DNA of 64,000 bases from Tropicimonas sp. IMCC34011 (GTDB lineage Bacteria; Pseudomonadota; Alphaproteobacteria; Rhodobacterales; Rhodobacteraceae): positions 248,001 to 312,000 of the forward strand of contig NZ_QMEJ01000002.1 in NCBI RefSeq assembly GCF_003390865.1, given 5' to 3'. This document shows positions 46,844-56,205 of the stretch, piece after piece (within the stretch, counting starts at the first letter, position 1; each line of letters begins with the position of its first letter). Position numbers and translations under genes: made by a program. The notes below the pieces were generated by a model. The model made no database searches and had not been told where the DNA came from. It was given only the letters and a program-made list of their open reading frames with translations.

Positions 46844-47944
46844 CTACACTGCCTCTTCGCCGAACCAGACGATGGAGCGCGCATCCCATGATACGCGGGT
46901 GCGCGCGCCGCGTTCGAGGACTTCGCGGCCGATCAGGTTCTTCATCGAGATCGTGAGCGGGCGGTCGGTGCCGTCGAGGATCACGTCGTAATAGGTCATG
47001 TCGCCGTAATAGGTGACTTCGGCCACCTCTCCCTCCGCGACGCTCCGATCGGTCTGCTCTCCGGCAAAGAGGACGGACATGGTCTCGGGCCGGATCCCCG
47101 CCCAGCCTGTGCCGATCCGCGCCCCCGAGGGGGCCTGCTCCGGCTCGATCCGGGCGCGGCCGAGACCGTCCACGCGGACCTCGATGCCGGCAGGGCCCTT
47201 CTCCTTCACCTCGCCGGGCAGCACGTTCATCACGCCGATGAAGCGGGCGACGTCGAGTGTGCGGGGGCGTCGGTAAAGCTCCTGGGGCGGGGCAAGCTGC
47301 GCAATCCGGCCGCCGAACATCACGGCGATCCGGTCCGACATGATCAGCGCCTCTTCCTGGTCATGGGTGACGAGGATGAACGTGATGCCGACCTGGCGCT
47401 GAAGCCGGCGCAGCTCGGACTGCATCTGTTCGCGGAGCTTGCGGTCCAGCGCCGAGAGCGGCTCGTCGAGGAGCAGCACGGTCGGCTCCAGGATGAGCGC
47501 GCGGGCGAGCGCCACGCGCTGCCGCTGGCCGCCAGAGAGCGCATGGGCGGCGCGGGCGCCGTAGCCGCCGAGGCCGACCATGCCCAGTGCCTCTTCCACC
47601 TTGGCCGCCTTCTCCGCCTTGCCGAGCTTCGAGCGGCGGAGGCCGAAGGCGACGTTCTGGGCGACGGTGAGGTGCGGGAAGACGGCGTAGGACTGAAAGA
47701 CCATGTTGGTCGGACGCTTGTTGGCCGGAACCCCCGCCATGTCACGCCCTGAGATGAGGCAGACGCCGTCCGTCACCTCCTCGAAGCCCGCGATGATCCG
47801 CAGGAGAGTGGTCTTGCCGCACCCCGAGGGGCCGAGAAGGGTCAGGAACTCACCTTCCGCGATGTCGAGATCGATGCCCTTCAGGACATCCACCTCGCCG
47901 TAGCTCTTGTGGACCCCGTCCAGCTTGATGATCGGTCCGGTCAC
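46844..47944 (-). CDS. Polyamine-type ABC transporter ATP-binding protein
   Basis: PotA-like ATPase of 366 residues. Walker A is [10 protein letters not shown], the signature [15 protein letters not shown], Walker [13 protein letters not shown], and the H-loop [11 protein letters not shown]-terminal TOBE domain (about 285-365) includes [11 protein letters not shown]. The start is GTG 47944, overlapping the upstream permease stop (GTGA). With the two permease genes it forms a coupled trio. The substrate class (spermidine/putrescine or related) is inferred from similarity. Confidence 0.92.
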   Translation of the reverse strand: MTGPIIKLDGVHKSYGEVDVLKGIDLDIAEGEFLTLLGPSGCGKTTLLRIIAGFEEVTDGVCLISGRDMAGVPANKRPTNMVFQSYAVFPHLTVAQNVAFGLRRSKLGKAEKAAKVEEALGMVGLGGYGARAAHALSGGQRQRVALARALILEPTVLLLDEPLSALDRKLREQMQSELRRLQRQVGITFILVTHDQEEALIMSDRIAVMFGGRIAQLAPPQELYRRPRTLDVARFIGVMNVLPGEVKEKGPAGIEVRVDGLGRARIEPEQAPSGARIGTGWAGIRPETMSVLFAGEQTDRSVAEGEVAEVTYYGDMTYYDVILDGTDRPLTISMKNLIGREVLERGARTRVSWDARSIVWFGEEAV

Positions 47945-48744
47945 AGGAACCCTCCGGTATCGCGGACCCCGGCCCGCGCGAGGCCCCGACGGCGGAAGAT
48001 CTCCGCGACGGTCAGGAGCACGATGGACAGCGCGACGAGGATGGTCCCGAGCGCCATGATGATCGGCAGTGATTGCGGGAACCGCAACTGCGCCCAGATG
48101 TAGACGGGCATCGTCGGCTCCGCTCCGGTGAGGAAGAATGCGATGATGAACTCGTCGAGCGAGATGGTGAAGGAGATGAGCAGCGAGGACACGATGCCCG
48201 GCATAACGAGCGGCAGCGTCACGAGGCGGAACGTGTTCCACGGCGTCTCGCCGAGATCCACGGCCGCCTCCTCCAGCGACGCATCGAGGTTGTCGAACGC
48301 CGAGTTGAGGATCGCGATGGCGAACGGCATGCAGATCAGCGTGTGCCCGAGAACCACGGTCCAGAGCGACAGTCGCATCGAGAAGATATTGGCGATCACC
48401 ACGAGAAGCGACACGCCGACGATGATCTCCGGCAGGACGAGCGGCACCATGATGAAGCCGAGAATGCCGGTCTTGAACGGGAAGCGGTAGCGCGCATTGG
48501 CGCGGGCGGCGCAGATGCCGAGCAGCGTGGCCAGTATCGCGGAGGTGACGGCGATCAGGAGAGAGTTGATCACCGCGTCATGGAGCGCCGGCGTCGTCGC
48601 GAGCCCGGCGAACCATTTCCACGTGAACCCCTGAAGCGGGAAGGCGATGACCGTCCCGTCATTGAAGGCGAAAAGCGGCAGGAGCGCGATGGGCGCATAG
48701 AGGAAGATCAGGTAGCCGATCGCGTAGAGCTTCAGCCCCCTCAT
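47941..48744 (-). CDS. Polyamine-type ABC transporter permease (PotC-like)
   Basis: Inner-membrane permease of 267 residues with six predicted helices. The EAA loop is [29 protein letters not shown] (about 150-178), which docks the ATPase. The family segment [22 protein letters not shown] lies after helix 1. Its ATG and stop overlap both neighbours by 4 bp. Confidence 0.9.
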   Translation of the reverse strand: MRGLKLYAIGYLIFLYAPIALLPLFAFNDGTVIAFPLQGFTWKWFAGLATTPALHDAVINSLLIAVTSAILATLLGICAARANARYRFPFKTGILGFIMVPLVLPEIIVGVSLLVVIANIFSMRLSLWTVVLGHTLICMPFAIAILNSAFDNLDASLEEAAVDLGETPWNTFRLVTLPLVMPGIVSSLLISFTISLDEFIIAFFLTGAEPTMPVYIWAQLRFPQSLPIIMALGTILVALSIVLLTVAEIFRRRGLARAGVRDTGGFL

Positions 48745-49613
48745 TTCGGTGCCCTCACCAGACGGCCGATACCGAGGGAGACGATCAGCGCGACCACCGT
48801 CACCGTCAGCATCGCGAGGACCGCCAGCGCCGAGCCGAGCGGCGCGTTCGAGAGTTGCAGGAACTGCACCTGGATCATGTTCGCAATCATCGTCCCGTCC
48901 GGTCCGCCGACGAGGCGGGGCGTCACGTAATCGCCCACCGTCGGGATGAAGACGATGAGGATCGCGGCGATTACCCCCGGCGCCGCGAGCGGAAGCGTCA
49001 CCCGCAGGAAGGTCATCGCCGTGCTCTCTCCGAGGTCGCGGGACGCCTCGAGGAGCGAGCGGTCGATCTTCTCCAGCGAGACGAAGATCGGCAGGATCGC
49101 AAAGGGCGCGAAGGCATGGGCGAGCGTGATGACGACGGAATTGGCGTTGTAGAGCAGGAACGTCATCGGCTCATCGATCACGCCGAGGCCCATCAGCGCG
49201 CTGTTCAGGACACCGCCGTAGCCGAGGATCACCTTCCAGAGAAAGACCCGGATCAGGTAGCTCGTCCAGAACGGAATGGTGATCAGGAAGATCCAGAGGG
49301 ATTTCTTGTGCGGCGGGACGTGGAAGCTGACGAAATAGGCGATGGGGAAGGCCAGCAGGACCGTCACGATCGTCGTCGCGCCGGCGATCTTCACCGAGCG
49401 CCAGAGGAGCAGCCGATAGAGCGGGTCCGACAGGGCCTCGCGGTAGTTGGCGAGCGTGAAGGTGCGGTCGATGGTCTGGAATTCCTGCGACCAGAACGAC
49501 AGCACCAGCACCGCCCCGAGGGGCACGGCCAAAAGGAAGAATGCGTATAGCAGCGGCGGGGCCACGGTTGCGTAGCCCTTTGTCGTCTCGCTTCTCGACT
49601 GCCAGAATGCCAC
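48741..49613 (-). CDS. Polyamine-type ABC transporter permease (PotB-like)
   Basis: Six-helix permease of 290 residues, first gene of the transporter operon. Its EAA loop is LLEASRDLGESTAMTFLRVTLPLAAPGVI, and FIPTVGDYVTPRLVGGPDG is the PotB signature. The start is GTG 49613 with AGGGA six to seven bases upstream; another GTG at 49652 lacks an SD. No substrate-binding protein is encoded in the window, so it must come from another locus or the system lacks one. Confidence 0.88.
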   Translation of the reverse strand: MAFWQSRSETTKGYATVAPPLLYAFFLLAVPLGAVLVLSFWSQEFQTIDRTFTLANYREALSDPLYRLLLWRSVKIAGATTIVTVLLAFPIAYFVSFHVPPHKKSLWIFLITIPFWTSYLIRVFLWKVILGYGGVLNSALMGLGVIDEPMTFLLYNANSVVITLAHAFAPFAILPIFVSLEKIDRSLLEASRDLGESTAMTFLRVTLPLAAPGVIAAILIVFIPTVGDYVTPRLVGGPDGTMIANMIQVQFLQLSNAPLGSALAVLAMLTVTVVALIVSLGIGRLVRAPK

Positions 49614-49656
49614 CCGTGTTCCCTCGGACCGAAACTCCCGGAACGCCACCACAGCG

Positions 49657-49680
49657 CGGCGCCGGTGTAAAGCGGCGCCG
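49657..49680. terminator. Hairpin between fabG and the ABC operon
   Basis: Two copies of the self-complementary octamer CGGCGCCG separated by eight bases can pair as a stem. There is no T-run on the minus strand, so it may only slow transcription between fabG and the ABC transporter. Confidence 0.3.
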
Positions 49681-49692
49681 GAGATTTTCGCC

Positions 49693-50430
49693 TCAGATCA
49701 TGGCCATGCCGCCGTTCACATGCAGGGTCGTGCCCGTCATGTAACCAGCTTCGGAACTTGCAAGGTAGAGCGCGGCGGCGGCGATCTCTTCGGGCGCGCC
49801 CATCCGGCCCATGGGAATGTTCGCCAGGAGCTTGGACTTCTGCTCATCGCCGAGCTTGTCCGTCATCGCCGTCTCGATGAAGCCGGGTGCGATGCAGTTG
49901 ACCGTCACGCCGCGGGAGGCGACCTCGGCGGCCAGCGACTTCGACATGCCGACGAGACCGGCCTTGGCGGCAGCGTAGTTGCCCTGTCCGGGATTGCCCG
50001 TCGCGCCGACGATGGAGGTGATGTTGACGATGCGTCCCCAGCGGGCCTTCATCATCCCCCGGAGCGCGGCGCGGGACAGGCGCATGGCCGCGGTGAGGTT
50101 CACCTCGAGAACCTGCGCCCAATCCTCGTCACCCATCCGCATGAAGAGCTGGTCTCGGGTGATGCCGGCATTGTTCACGAGAATGTCGCAGGCGCCGAGC
50201 GCCTCGGTCACGCGCTTCGGCAGGCCCGCCTGTGCCTCCGGATCGGTCAGATCGCAGGGCAGAACCGCGGTCCGGTCACCGAGCTCGGAGGCGAGCGCCT
50301 CCAGCGGAGCCTCCCGCGTGCCCGAAAGCGCGACCGAGGCGCCCGCCTTGTGCAACGTCCTTGCGATTTCGGCGCCGATGCCGCCGGAGGCGCCCGTGAC
50401 GAGAGCCGTCTTGCCGTGAAGATCGAACAT
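49693..50430 (-). CDS. fabG: 3-oxoacyl-ACP reductase
   Basis: NADPH-dependent reduction step of fatty-acid elongation, 245 residues, short-chain dehydrogenase fold. The cofactor loop is TGASGGIGAEIAR, then NNAG, catalytic Ser in NITSIVGATG, and YxxxK as NYAAAKAG. The N-terminus MFDLHGKTALVTGA and AAGGA at good spacing fix the start at 50430. It is paired with fabD (64-bp gap). In related genomes acpP follows; here the ABC transporter operon follows and acpP is 45 kb away. Confidence 0.96.
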   Translation of the reverse strand: MFDLHGKTALVTGASGGIGAEIARTLHKAGASVALSGTREAPLEALASELGDRTAVLPCDLTDPEAQAGLPKRVTEALGACDILVNNAGITRDQLFMRMGDEDWAQVLEVNLTAAMRLSRAALRGMMKARWGRIVNITSIVGATGNPGQGNYAAAKAGLVGMSKSLAAEVASRGVTVNCIAPGFIETAMTDKLGDEQKSKLLANIPMGRMGAPEEIAAAALYLASSEAGYMTGTTLHVNGGMAMI

Positions 50431-50494
50431 GCTGGTCCTTCCTGTCATGCGTGAATGCCGGCGCGAGGTCCTGCCTTCGGCCCGCGTCTTGGGA

Positions 50495-51433
50495 TTACCC
50501 GAGGGCGGCCCGTGCCGCCGCGACATCGTCCGGAGTGCCGATGGCGCGAACCTCGGCGCCCTTCTCGATCCGCCGGATCATGCCCGAGAGCGCCTTGCCG
50601 GCGCCGATCTCCCAGAACTCAGTGACGCCCTCTGCCGCCATCCATGCGACGCTCTCGCGCCAGCGGACCCGGTGGGTCACCTGCTCCACGAGGAGCGCGC
50701 GGATCGTGTCGGGGTCGGACACCGCCTCGGCGCGCACGTTGGCAACGACGGGAACCTTCGGCGCCGAGATGGTGACGCTGGCCAGCGCTTCGCGCATCGT
50801 CTCGGCCGCGGGGGACATCAGTTCACAATGGAACGGGGCGGAAACAGGCAGCATCAGCGCGCGTTTGGCGCCCTTCTCCTTCGCGAGGTCCACGGCGCGC
50901 TCGACGGCGGCCTTGTCGCCGGAGACTACCACCTGCGCGGGATCGTTGTCGTTTGCCGCCTGGCAACATCCGTCCCCGGCGGCCTCCGCCGCGATGGCGC
51001 TAACTGCGTCGAAGTCGAGCCCCAGGATCGCAGCCATGGCGCCCTGCCCGACCGGCACGGCATCCTGCATCGCCCGGCCGCGAATGCGCAGAAGGCGCGC
51101 CGTATCGGACAGATCCAGCGCCCCGGCGGCGCAGAGCGCGGAATATTCGCCCAAGGAATGACCGGCGACGAAGGCGGCGCTGTCCACCGTGATCCCGTCC
51201 GCCTCCAGCGCCCGAAGCGCGGCGATCGACGTCGCCATCAGCGCGGGCTGGGCGTTCTCCGTCAGCGTGAGGTTGTCCGCATCGCCCTCCCAGATCAGCG
51301 CGGAGAGCGGCTCGCCGAGCGCTGCATCCACCTCGTCGAACACGGCCCTTGCGGCCGGGTAGGCCTCGGCCAGCGCCCGGCCCATGCCGACGGTCTGGGC
51401 TCCCTGCCCCGGAAATACGAATGCACGGCTCAT
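50495..51433 (-). CDS. fabD: Malonyl CoA-ACP transacylase
   Basis: Loads malonyl groups on ACP, 312 residues. The nucleophile is in AGHSLGEYSAL (Ser near 93), the oxyanion loop in FVFPGQGAQTVGMG, and catalytic His in SAPFHCELM. A short insert (GDGCCQAANDNDPAQVVVSG) carries the QVVVSG motif. The start at 51433 has GGAG eight bases upstream. It is divergent from the ribosomal operon rpsF-rpsR-rplI across 280 bp. Confidence 0.96.
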   Translation of the reverse strand: MSRAFVFPGQGAQTVGMGRALAEAYPAARAVFDEVDAALGEPLSALIWEGDADNLTLTENAQPALMATSIAALRALEADGITVDSAAFVAGHSLGEYSALCAAGALDLSDTARLLRIRGRAMQDAVPVGQGAMAAILGLDFDAVSAIAAEAAGDGCCQAANDNDPAQVVVSGDKAAVERAVDLAKEKGAKRALMLPVSAPFHCELMSPAAETMREALASVTISAPKVPVVANVRAEAVSDPDTIRALLVEQVTHRVRWRESVAWMAAEGVTEFWEIGAGKALSGMIRRIEKGAEVRAIGTPDDVAAARAALG

Positions 51434-51713
51434 TGTCTGCTCTCCTCGCGGGTCTCGCCCATCACGCGGCACCTCGGCGCCGGCGTCCTGTCTCTTTGCA
51501 CGAGGCGTCGGCCCCGCGCGCCACGGCCGATCTAGCCCCGCCCCCGCGCGGCGGCAACCGAAGAGCTCCCGCTTGCAAAGGAAGCCTTGATCCCGTAAGG
51601 CGCGAGCCTCCGCTACTGCTATGACCGGCGGCGCCCCTCGTGGACGGGCAGCGGAGCCGATCTTCGGAACCGCCCGTCCTGTGAAGCCCGCCCCGTACCG
51701 CAAGGATATATAC

Positions 51714-52067
51714 ATGCCATTTTACGAGCATGTCTTCATCGCGCGTCAGGACCTGTCCAACACGCAGGCCGAAGGCCTCATCGAACATTTCGGCTCGGTG
51801 CTCACCGACAACGGCGGCTCCGTCGTCGATTCCGAGTACTGGGGCGTCAAGACGATGGCGTACAAGATCAACAAGAACCGCAAGGGCCACTACGCCTTCA
51901 TGCGTTCCGATGCGCCGGCGCCCGCCGTGCAGGAAATGGAACGCCTGATGCGCCTCCACGACGACGTCATGCGCGTGCTCACCATTCGTGTGGACGAGCA
52001 CGAGGAAGGCCCGTCCGCGCAGATGCAGAAGCGCGACGAGCGCGACACCCGCCGCGAACGCCGCTGA
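51714..52067 (+). CDS. rpsF: 30S ribosomal protein S6
   Basis: Small-subunit protein that pairs with S18 on the platform, 117 residues. It opens MPFYEHVFIARQDLSNTQAE and has GVKTMAYKINKNRKGHYAFM, the RNA-binding strand region. An Arg-rich tail (KRDERDTRRERR) is typical of alphaproteobacteria. It is first in rpsF-rpsR-rplI. The SD AAGGA lies nine bases before the ATG. Upstream 280 bp should hold the promoter, though I see no clear consensus. Confidence 0.96.
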   Translation: MPFYEHVFIARQDLSNTQAEGLIEHFGSVLTDNGGSVVDSEYWGVKTMAYKINKNRKGHYAFMRSDAPAPAVQEMERLMRLHDDVMRVLTIRVDEHEEGPSAQMQKRDERDTRRERR

Positions 52068-52096
52068 CACCCCGCATCAGGAAAGGACTGTAAGAC

Positions 52097-52324
52097 ATGG
52101 CCTCCAAACCGTTTTTCCGTCGCCGCAAGACCGATCCGTTCGCCGGGGACAATGCTCCCGCGATCGACTACAAGGATACGCGTCTGCTGCAGCGTTACAT
52201 CTCCGAGCGGGGCAAGATCGTCCCCTCCCGGATCACCGCCGTCGGCTCCAAGAACCAGCGTCAGCTCGCCCGTGCGATCAAGCGTGCCCGGTTCCTGGCG
52301 CTGCTCCCATACGCCGTGAAGTGA
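52097..52324 (+). CDS. rpsR: 30S ribosomal protein S18
   Basis: 75-residue platform protein, RNA-binding partner of S6. [15 protein letters not shown] and [27 protein letters not shown] are diagnostic, ending [16 protein letters not shown]. It lies between rpsF and rplI with 29- and 11-bp gaps. AGGA precedes the start. Confidence 0.97.
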   Translation: MASKPFFRRRKTDPFAGDNAPAIDYKDTRLLQRYISERGKIVPSRITAVGSKNQRQLARAIKRARFLALLPYAVK

Positions 52325-52335
52325 GGGACTGACCT

Positions 52336-52995
52336 ATGGACATCATCCTTCTGGAACGCGTGGCCAAGCTCGGCCAGATGGGCGAAGTCGTCTCCGTCAA
52401 GGAGGGCTACGCCCGCAACTATCTTCTGCCCCAGGGCAAGGCGCTTCGTGCGAACGAAGCCAACCGCGCCCGCTTCGAGGCCGAGAAGGCCCAGCTCGAG
52501 GCTCAGAACCTCGAGACGAAGAAAGAGGCCGAGAAGATGTCGGGCGATCTCGACGGTCAGAGCTTCATCGTGATTCGCTCCGCCTCCGACGGCGGCGCGC
52601 TCTACGGCTCCGTCACGCCGCGTGACGCCGCCGATGCCGCGACCGAAGCCGGCTTCACCGTCGACAAGCGCCAGATCCGGCTCGAGAAGCCGATCAAGGA
52701 TCTCGGCCTGCACACCGTGACCGTGGTTCTCCACCCCGAGGTGGAAGTGTCGATCCGGCTGAATGTGGCTCGCTCGCCTGAAGAGGCGGAACTGCAGGCT
52801 TCCGGCAAGTCGATCCAGGAACTCGCCGCGGAAGAGGAAGCCGCAGCCGAATTCGAGATCCAGGAACTCTTCGACGATATCGGTGGCGCCCAGCTCGACG
52901 AGCTGGAAAGCGAGACCGAGCAGCGGAACGACGAGCCCGCCGTTCTCGAACTCGACGAGCTCAAGGAACGCCTCGGCCAGACCGGCGACGAGTGA
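52336..52995 (+). CDS. rplI: 50S ribosomal protein L9 with acidic C-terminal extension
   Basis: Large-subunit protein at the L1 stalk base. Residues 1-150 are standard L9: [36 protein letters not shown], the long connecting helix and the C-terminal rRNA-binding domain ([14 protein letters not shown]). The remaining 70 residues are an acidic extension rich in Glu/Asp ([18 protein letters not shown] through [14 protein letters not shown]). Usual L9 is about 150 residues; extended forms occur in Rhodobacterales. The extension's role is unknown. A strong terminator follows. Confidence 0.96.
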   Translation: MDIILLERVAKLGQMGEVVSVKEGYARNYLLPQGKALRANEANRARFEAEKAQLEAQNLETKKEAEKMSGDLDGQSFIVIRSASDGGALYGSVTPRDAADAATEAGFTVDKRQIRLEKPIKDLGLHTVTVVLHPEVEVSIRLNVARSPEEAELQASGKSIQELAAEEEAAAEFEIQELFDDIGGAQLDELESETEQRNDEPAVLELDELKERLGQTGDE

Positions 52996-53036
52996 TCTTC
53001 TCTCCGCCCTGACGGGTCGGCGGAACGAACGAGACA

Positions 53037-53077
53037 GGAACGCCCCCGCGGAACATCCGCGGGGGCGTTCTTCGTTT
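53037..53077 (+). terminator. Rho-independent terminator of the rpsF-rpsR-rplI operon
   Basis: AACGCCCCCGCGGA pairs perfectly with TCCGCGGGGGCGTT around ACA (14 bp), followed by CTTCGTTT. It lies about 45 bp after the rplI stop. Confidence 0.85.
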
Positions 53078-53204
53078 CGGGTACTGGCGCCCATGATTGT
53101 CCCGGCCGGGATACGCCCCCGACCGACGATCCCGTGATCCCTCGGAACATCGATCACCCCGCCCCGGTTGTCCTTTCGACAATCAATGAACGAAGGACGA
53201 CGAC

Positions 53205-54431
53205 ATGACCTTTAGCCGCCGCCCCGATGCGCTGCTCGCCACTGCCGCCAGCGCGCTTGCACTCACCCTGGCCCTCCCCGCGATCGCGCAGACCGCAGAT
53301 CCCGTGGATGTCGGTCCGAAGAACGCCCCCGATCAGGAGCCGGCTTTCGCCGAACAGACCCGCGCACCCCAGGCGGATAGCGGCGTCGCTCTGACGCAGG
53401 ACACCATCGCCGAGGGGCTGACCCATCCCTGGGGCATCGCAATCCTGCCGGATGGCGATGGATATCTCGTGACCGAGCGGAGCGGCGATCTGCGCCATAT
53501 CACGGCCGACGGCACCATCTCGGACCCCATCGCCGGCCTTCCGGATGTGCTCAATATCGAGCAGGCTGGCCTTCTGGACGTTGCCATCGGGCCCGACTTC
53601 GGATCGGACCGGATGATTTACTGGACCTATTCCAAGCCGCAGGGCGAGGGCATGTCCGCCACCGCTGCCGGGCGCGGTGTTCTCAGCGAAGATCTCACGG
53701 AGGTGACGGACGTCGAGGACATCTTCGTTCAGGAGCCCGCCTCCCCCTCGCCGATGCATTACGGCTCCCGCATCCTCTTTGACGGCGAGGGCCATGCGCT
53801 CATCACTACCGGGGAGCACTACACCGAAGAGGAGCGCGTCTACGCTCAGGATCTCGACAAGACCTACGGCAAGACGGTTCGCGTGAACCTCGACGGCTCC
53901 GTTCCGGAGGACAATCCCTTCGCCGATCAGTCGGATGCGCTGGCGGAGATCTGGTCCTACGGGCACCGCAACATCCAGGGCGCCGCGATCCGCGAGAACG
54001 GCGAGTTCTGGACCATCGAGCACGGCCCCAAGGGCGGTGACGAGCTGAACCACATCGAAGCCGGCACCAACTACGGCTGGCCGGTCATCTCCTACGGTAT
54101 CAACTACGACGGCTCGGAGGTCAGCGGCGGCGACACCGCGCAGGACGGAATGGAACAGCCCCGCTACTACTGGGATCCGGTCATCGCGCCCGGTGGCATG
54201 ACGTTCTACGACGGCGAGATGTTCGGTGACTGGCAGGGCGATCTTTTCATCGCTGCGCTGGTCTCCGACGGCATCGTCCGTCTCGAGCTGGACGGCGACA
54301 CGGTCACGGGCGAGGAGCGCCTCGCAACCGATCTCGGCCGCGTCAGGGATATCGCGGTGGACGATGACGGCTCGTTCCTCCTGATCACCGACTATAACGA
54401 CGGCGCACTCCTGCGCCTCTCCGCCGAGTAA
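53205..54431 (+). CDS. PQQ-dependent sugar dehydrogenase (soluble aldose dehydrogenase family)
   Basis: Secreted 408-residue beta-propeller with a Sec signal peptide (about 1-28, ending AIAQ). The soluble glucose/aldose dehydrogenase fold (YliI/GdhB type) is indicated by IAEGLTHPWGIAILPDGDGYLVTERSG at the start of blade 1, the NPF-type segment with IWSYGHRNIQGAAI, and WTIEHGPKGGDELNHIEAGTNYGWPVISYG, which holds cofactor-binding residues. Likely periplasmic oxidation of an aldose with PQQ and transfer of electrons to a c-type cytochrome. PQQ synthesis genes are not nearby. AAGGA precedes the ATG. Two cytochrome c genes follow. Confidence 0.9.
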   Translation: MTFSRRPDALLATAASALALTLALPAIAQTADPVDVGPKNAPDQEPAFAEQTRAPQADSGVALTQDTIAEGLTHPWGIAILPDGDGYLVTERSGDLRHITADGTISDPIAGLPDVLNIEQAGLLDVAIGPDFGSDRMIYWTYSKPQGEGMSATAAGRGVLSEDLTEVTDVEDIFVQEPASPSPMHYGSRILFDGEGHALITTGEHYTEEERVYAQDLDKTYGKTVRVNLDGSVPEDNPFADQSDALAEIWSYGHRNIQGAAIRENGEFWTIEHGPKGGDELNHIEAGTNYGWPVISYGINYDGSEVSGGDTAQDGMEQPRYYWDPVIAPGGMTFYDGEMFGDWQGDLFIAALVSDGIVRLELDGDTVTGEERLATDLGRVRDIAVDDDGSFLLITDYNDGALLRLSAE

Positions 54432-54561
54432 CGACCCGGCAGACCCCGTCCCCCGGATCGCCGGGGGGCGGGATTGGCGGCATGGAAATCGGGCATGCAT
54501 TCACGGCAACGTTACCCGGGCCCCCGTATCTTCTCATGGGCAAGTCATGTCGTGACCTTAA

Positions 54562-54576
54562 GCTTCACTCTGAAGC
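54562..54576. promoter_or_regulatory. 15-bp dyad upstream of the cytochrome c-prime gene
   Basis: GCTTCA-CTC-TGAAGC is a perfect 6+3+6 inverted repeat, 32 bp before the ATG, in an A+T-rich patch. A TTCACT-N17-TATTAG promoter overlaps it (54564-54592) but would start transcription on the SD, so the dyad is the safer feature. Confidence 0.35.
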
Positions 54577-54607
54577 CACTTAAAAATATTAGACAGGGAT
54601 CCCCTTC

Positions 54608-55072
54608 ATGCTCATCACCCGCCTTGCCAGCCTGACGCTCGCCGGCGCCATCGCGCTTTCCCCCCTCACCGCCGTGGCCCAAGACGGCGAGGCTGCAATT
54701 GAGGCCCGCGAGGGCGCGATGAACGTCCTCGGCCTGTCCCTTGGCACGATCGGCGGCATGGCAAAGGGCGAGGTCGAGTATGATGCGGAGGCGGCGACAG
54801 CGGCCGCCGAGAACCTCGCCGCGATCGCGAGCCTCAATCTCGGGCCGCTCTTCCCCGAGGGTACCAGCTCCGATGACATGGAGGACTCGCGCGCCCTGCC
54901 CGCCGTCTGGGCGGAATGGGACGAATTCCAGTCCCAGTGGGACGATCTGGGCGCCGCGGCGGATGGTCTCGTCGACGTCGCCGCAGACGGCCAGGAGGGC
55001 CTCGGCGCGGCACTCGGTCCCATCGGGCAAGCCTGCGGCTCCTGCCACCGCCAGTTCCGCCAGTCCAACTGA
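54608..55072 (+). CDS. Cytochrome c-prime (class II)
   Basis: A 154-residue periplasmic four-helix-bundle cytochrome with a Sec signal peptide (about 1-24, ending AVAQ). The single haem site is CGSCH near the C-terminus, followed by RQFRQSN, the class II layout. Family features are REGAMNVLGLSLGTIGGMAKG in helix 1 and WAEWDEFQSQWDDLGAAADGL in helix 3. It binds NO or serves as an electron carrier in known cases. It follows the PQQ dehydrogenase and precedes a dihaem cytochrome in the same direction, with 48 bp to the next gene. Confidence 0.9.
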   Translation: MLITRLASLTLAGAIALSPLTAVAQDGEAAIEAREGAMNVLGLSLGTIGGMAKGEVEYDAEAATAAAENLAAIASLNLGPLFPEGTSSDDMEDSRALPAVWAEWDEFQSQWDDLGAAADGLVDVAADGQEGLGAALGPIGQACGSCHRQFRQSN

Positions 55073-55120
55073 TCAGGCAAGGGCGGGGTCGGATCGGCGG
55101 CTCCGCCCGCCACACAAGAC

Positions 55121-56002
55121 ATGAAAAAGCTTCTCCTCGCCGTCCTTCTCATTGCCCTCATCGTCGTTGCGGGCGGCCTCTGGCTGACGCGAACGAAGCC
55201 ACTCGCGCCTGAGGCTACCGCTTCGCTGGACGGGGACGCCGAAGCGGGCGCTCTCATCTTCGCGGCAGGCGGATGCGCCTCGTGTCATGGCACCGAAGGC
55301 GGTAGCGAGGAGGACCGGCTGATCCTTGCCGGAGGGCACGCGATCGACAGCGATTTCGGCACTTTCTACACGCCCAACATCTCTCCCTCCGAGGCGGGCA
55401 TCGGCGGCTGGTCGCTCGAAGAGTTCGCCGACGCCATGGTCCGCGGCGTGTCCCCGGAAGGCCAGCACTACTACCCCGCCTTTCCGTACGTCGCGTATTC
55501 GCGGATGGAGCTGCAGGACGTGGCCGATCTCTGGGCGTACATGCAGACCCTTCCCGAGAGCGACACCGCCTCCCGCCCGCACGATCTGCCCTTTCCCTTC
55601 AATGTGCGCCGCGGCCTCGGCCTGTGGAAGCTACGCTACATGCCGGACGGCTGGGTCATGACCGGCGAGGACATTCCGGAGCGCGGGCGCTACCTCGTGG
55701 AGGCCGTGGCCCATTGCGGCGAGTGCCACACATCGCGAGACGAACTCGGCGGGCTGATTACCGTCGATTGGCTCGGAGGCGCGCCGAACCCGTCGGGCGA
55801 GGGATCCATTCCCAATATCACGCCCGGCGCGCTCGACTGGAGTGCCGAGGACATCGCCTATTATCTCGAGAGCGGGTTCACCCCCGACTTTGACACCGCC
55901 GGCGGCTCGATGGTGGACGTGATCCACGGCACGTCGCAACTTCCGGCGAAGGACCGTGAGGCGATCGCCGATTACGTGAAAGCCGTGCCCGCGGTAGAGT
56001 AA
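55121..56002 (+). CDS. Membrane-anchored dihaem cytochrome c
   Basis: A 293-residue protein with an uncleaved N-terminal anchor (about 3-22) and two class I cytochrome domains. Haem sites are CASCH (about 47-51) and CGECH (about 205-209). Axial-Met candidates lie in each domain (e.g. GGSMVDVIHGTSQ). Related to cytochrome subunits of alcohol/sugar dehydrogenases. With the preceding cytochrome c-prime and the PQQ enzyme it could form an electron path from the periplasmic sugar dehydrogenase to a membrane oxidase, but this is inferred from order. Confidence 0.9.
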   Translation: MKKLLLAVLLIALIVVAGGLWLTRTKPLAPEATASLDGDAEAGALIFAAGGCASCHGTEGGSEEDRLILAGGHAIDSDFGTFYTPNISPSEAGIGGWSLEEFADAMVRGVSPEGQHYYPAFPYVAYSRMELQDVADLWAYMQTLPESDTASRPHDLPFPFNVRRGLGLWKLRYMPDGWVMTGEDIPERGRYLVEAVAHCGECHTSRDELGGLITVDWLGGAPNPSGEGSIPNITPGALDWSAEDIAYYLESGFTPDFDTAGGSMVDVIHGTSQLPAKDREAIADYVKAVPAVE

Positions 56003-56205
56003 AGCGCGCGCCCGGCCGACCGGATCGCCGCCCGGATCCCGGCCCCGAGCGTGGGCCGCTTGCACCGTCAGCAACCTGCTCAGGCGCCGGCCCCCGGTCT
56101 CGACATGGACCGTACGGGCATGCGCTCGGCAACCCTCCAGCCTCCGGTCCGGCTCAGCGGCAGCCGGCCCCCTCCTCAGGCGGCCGGCGACGCTGGGTCC
56201 TCCCG

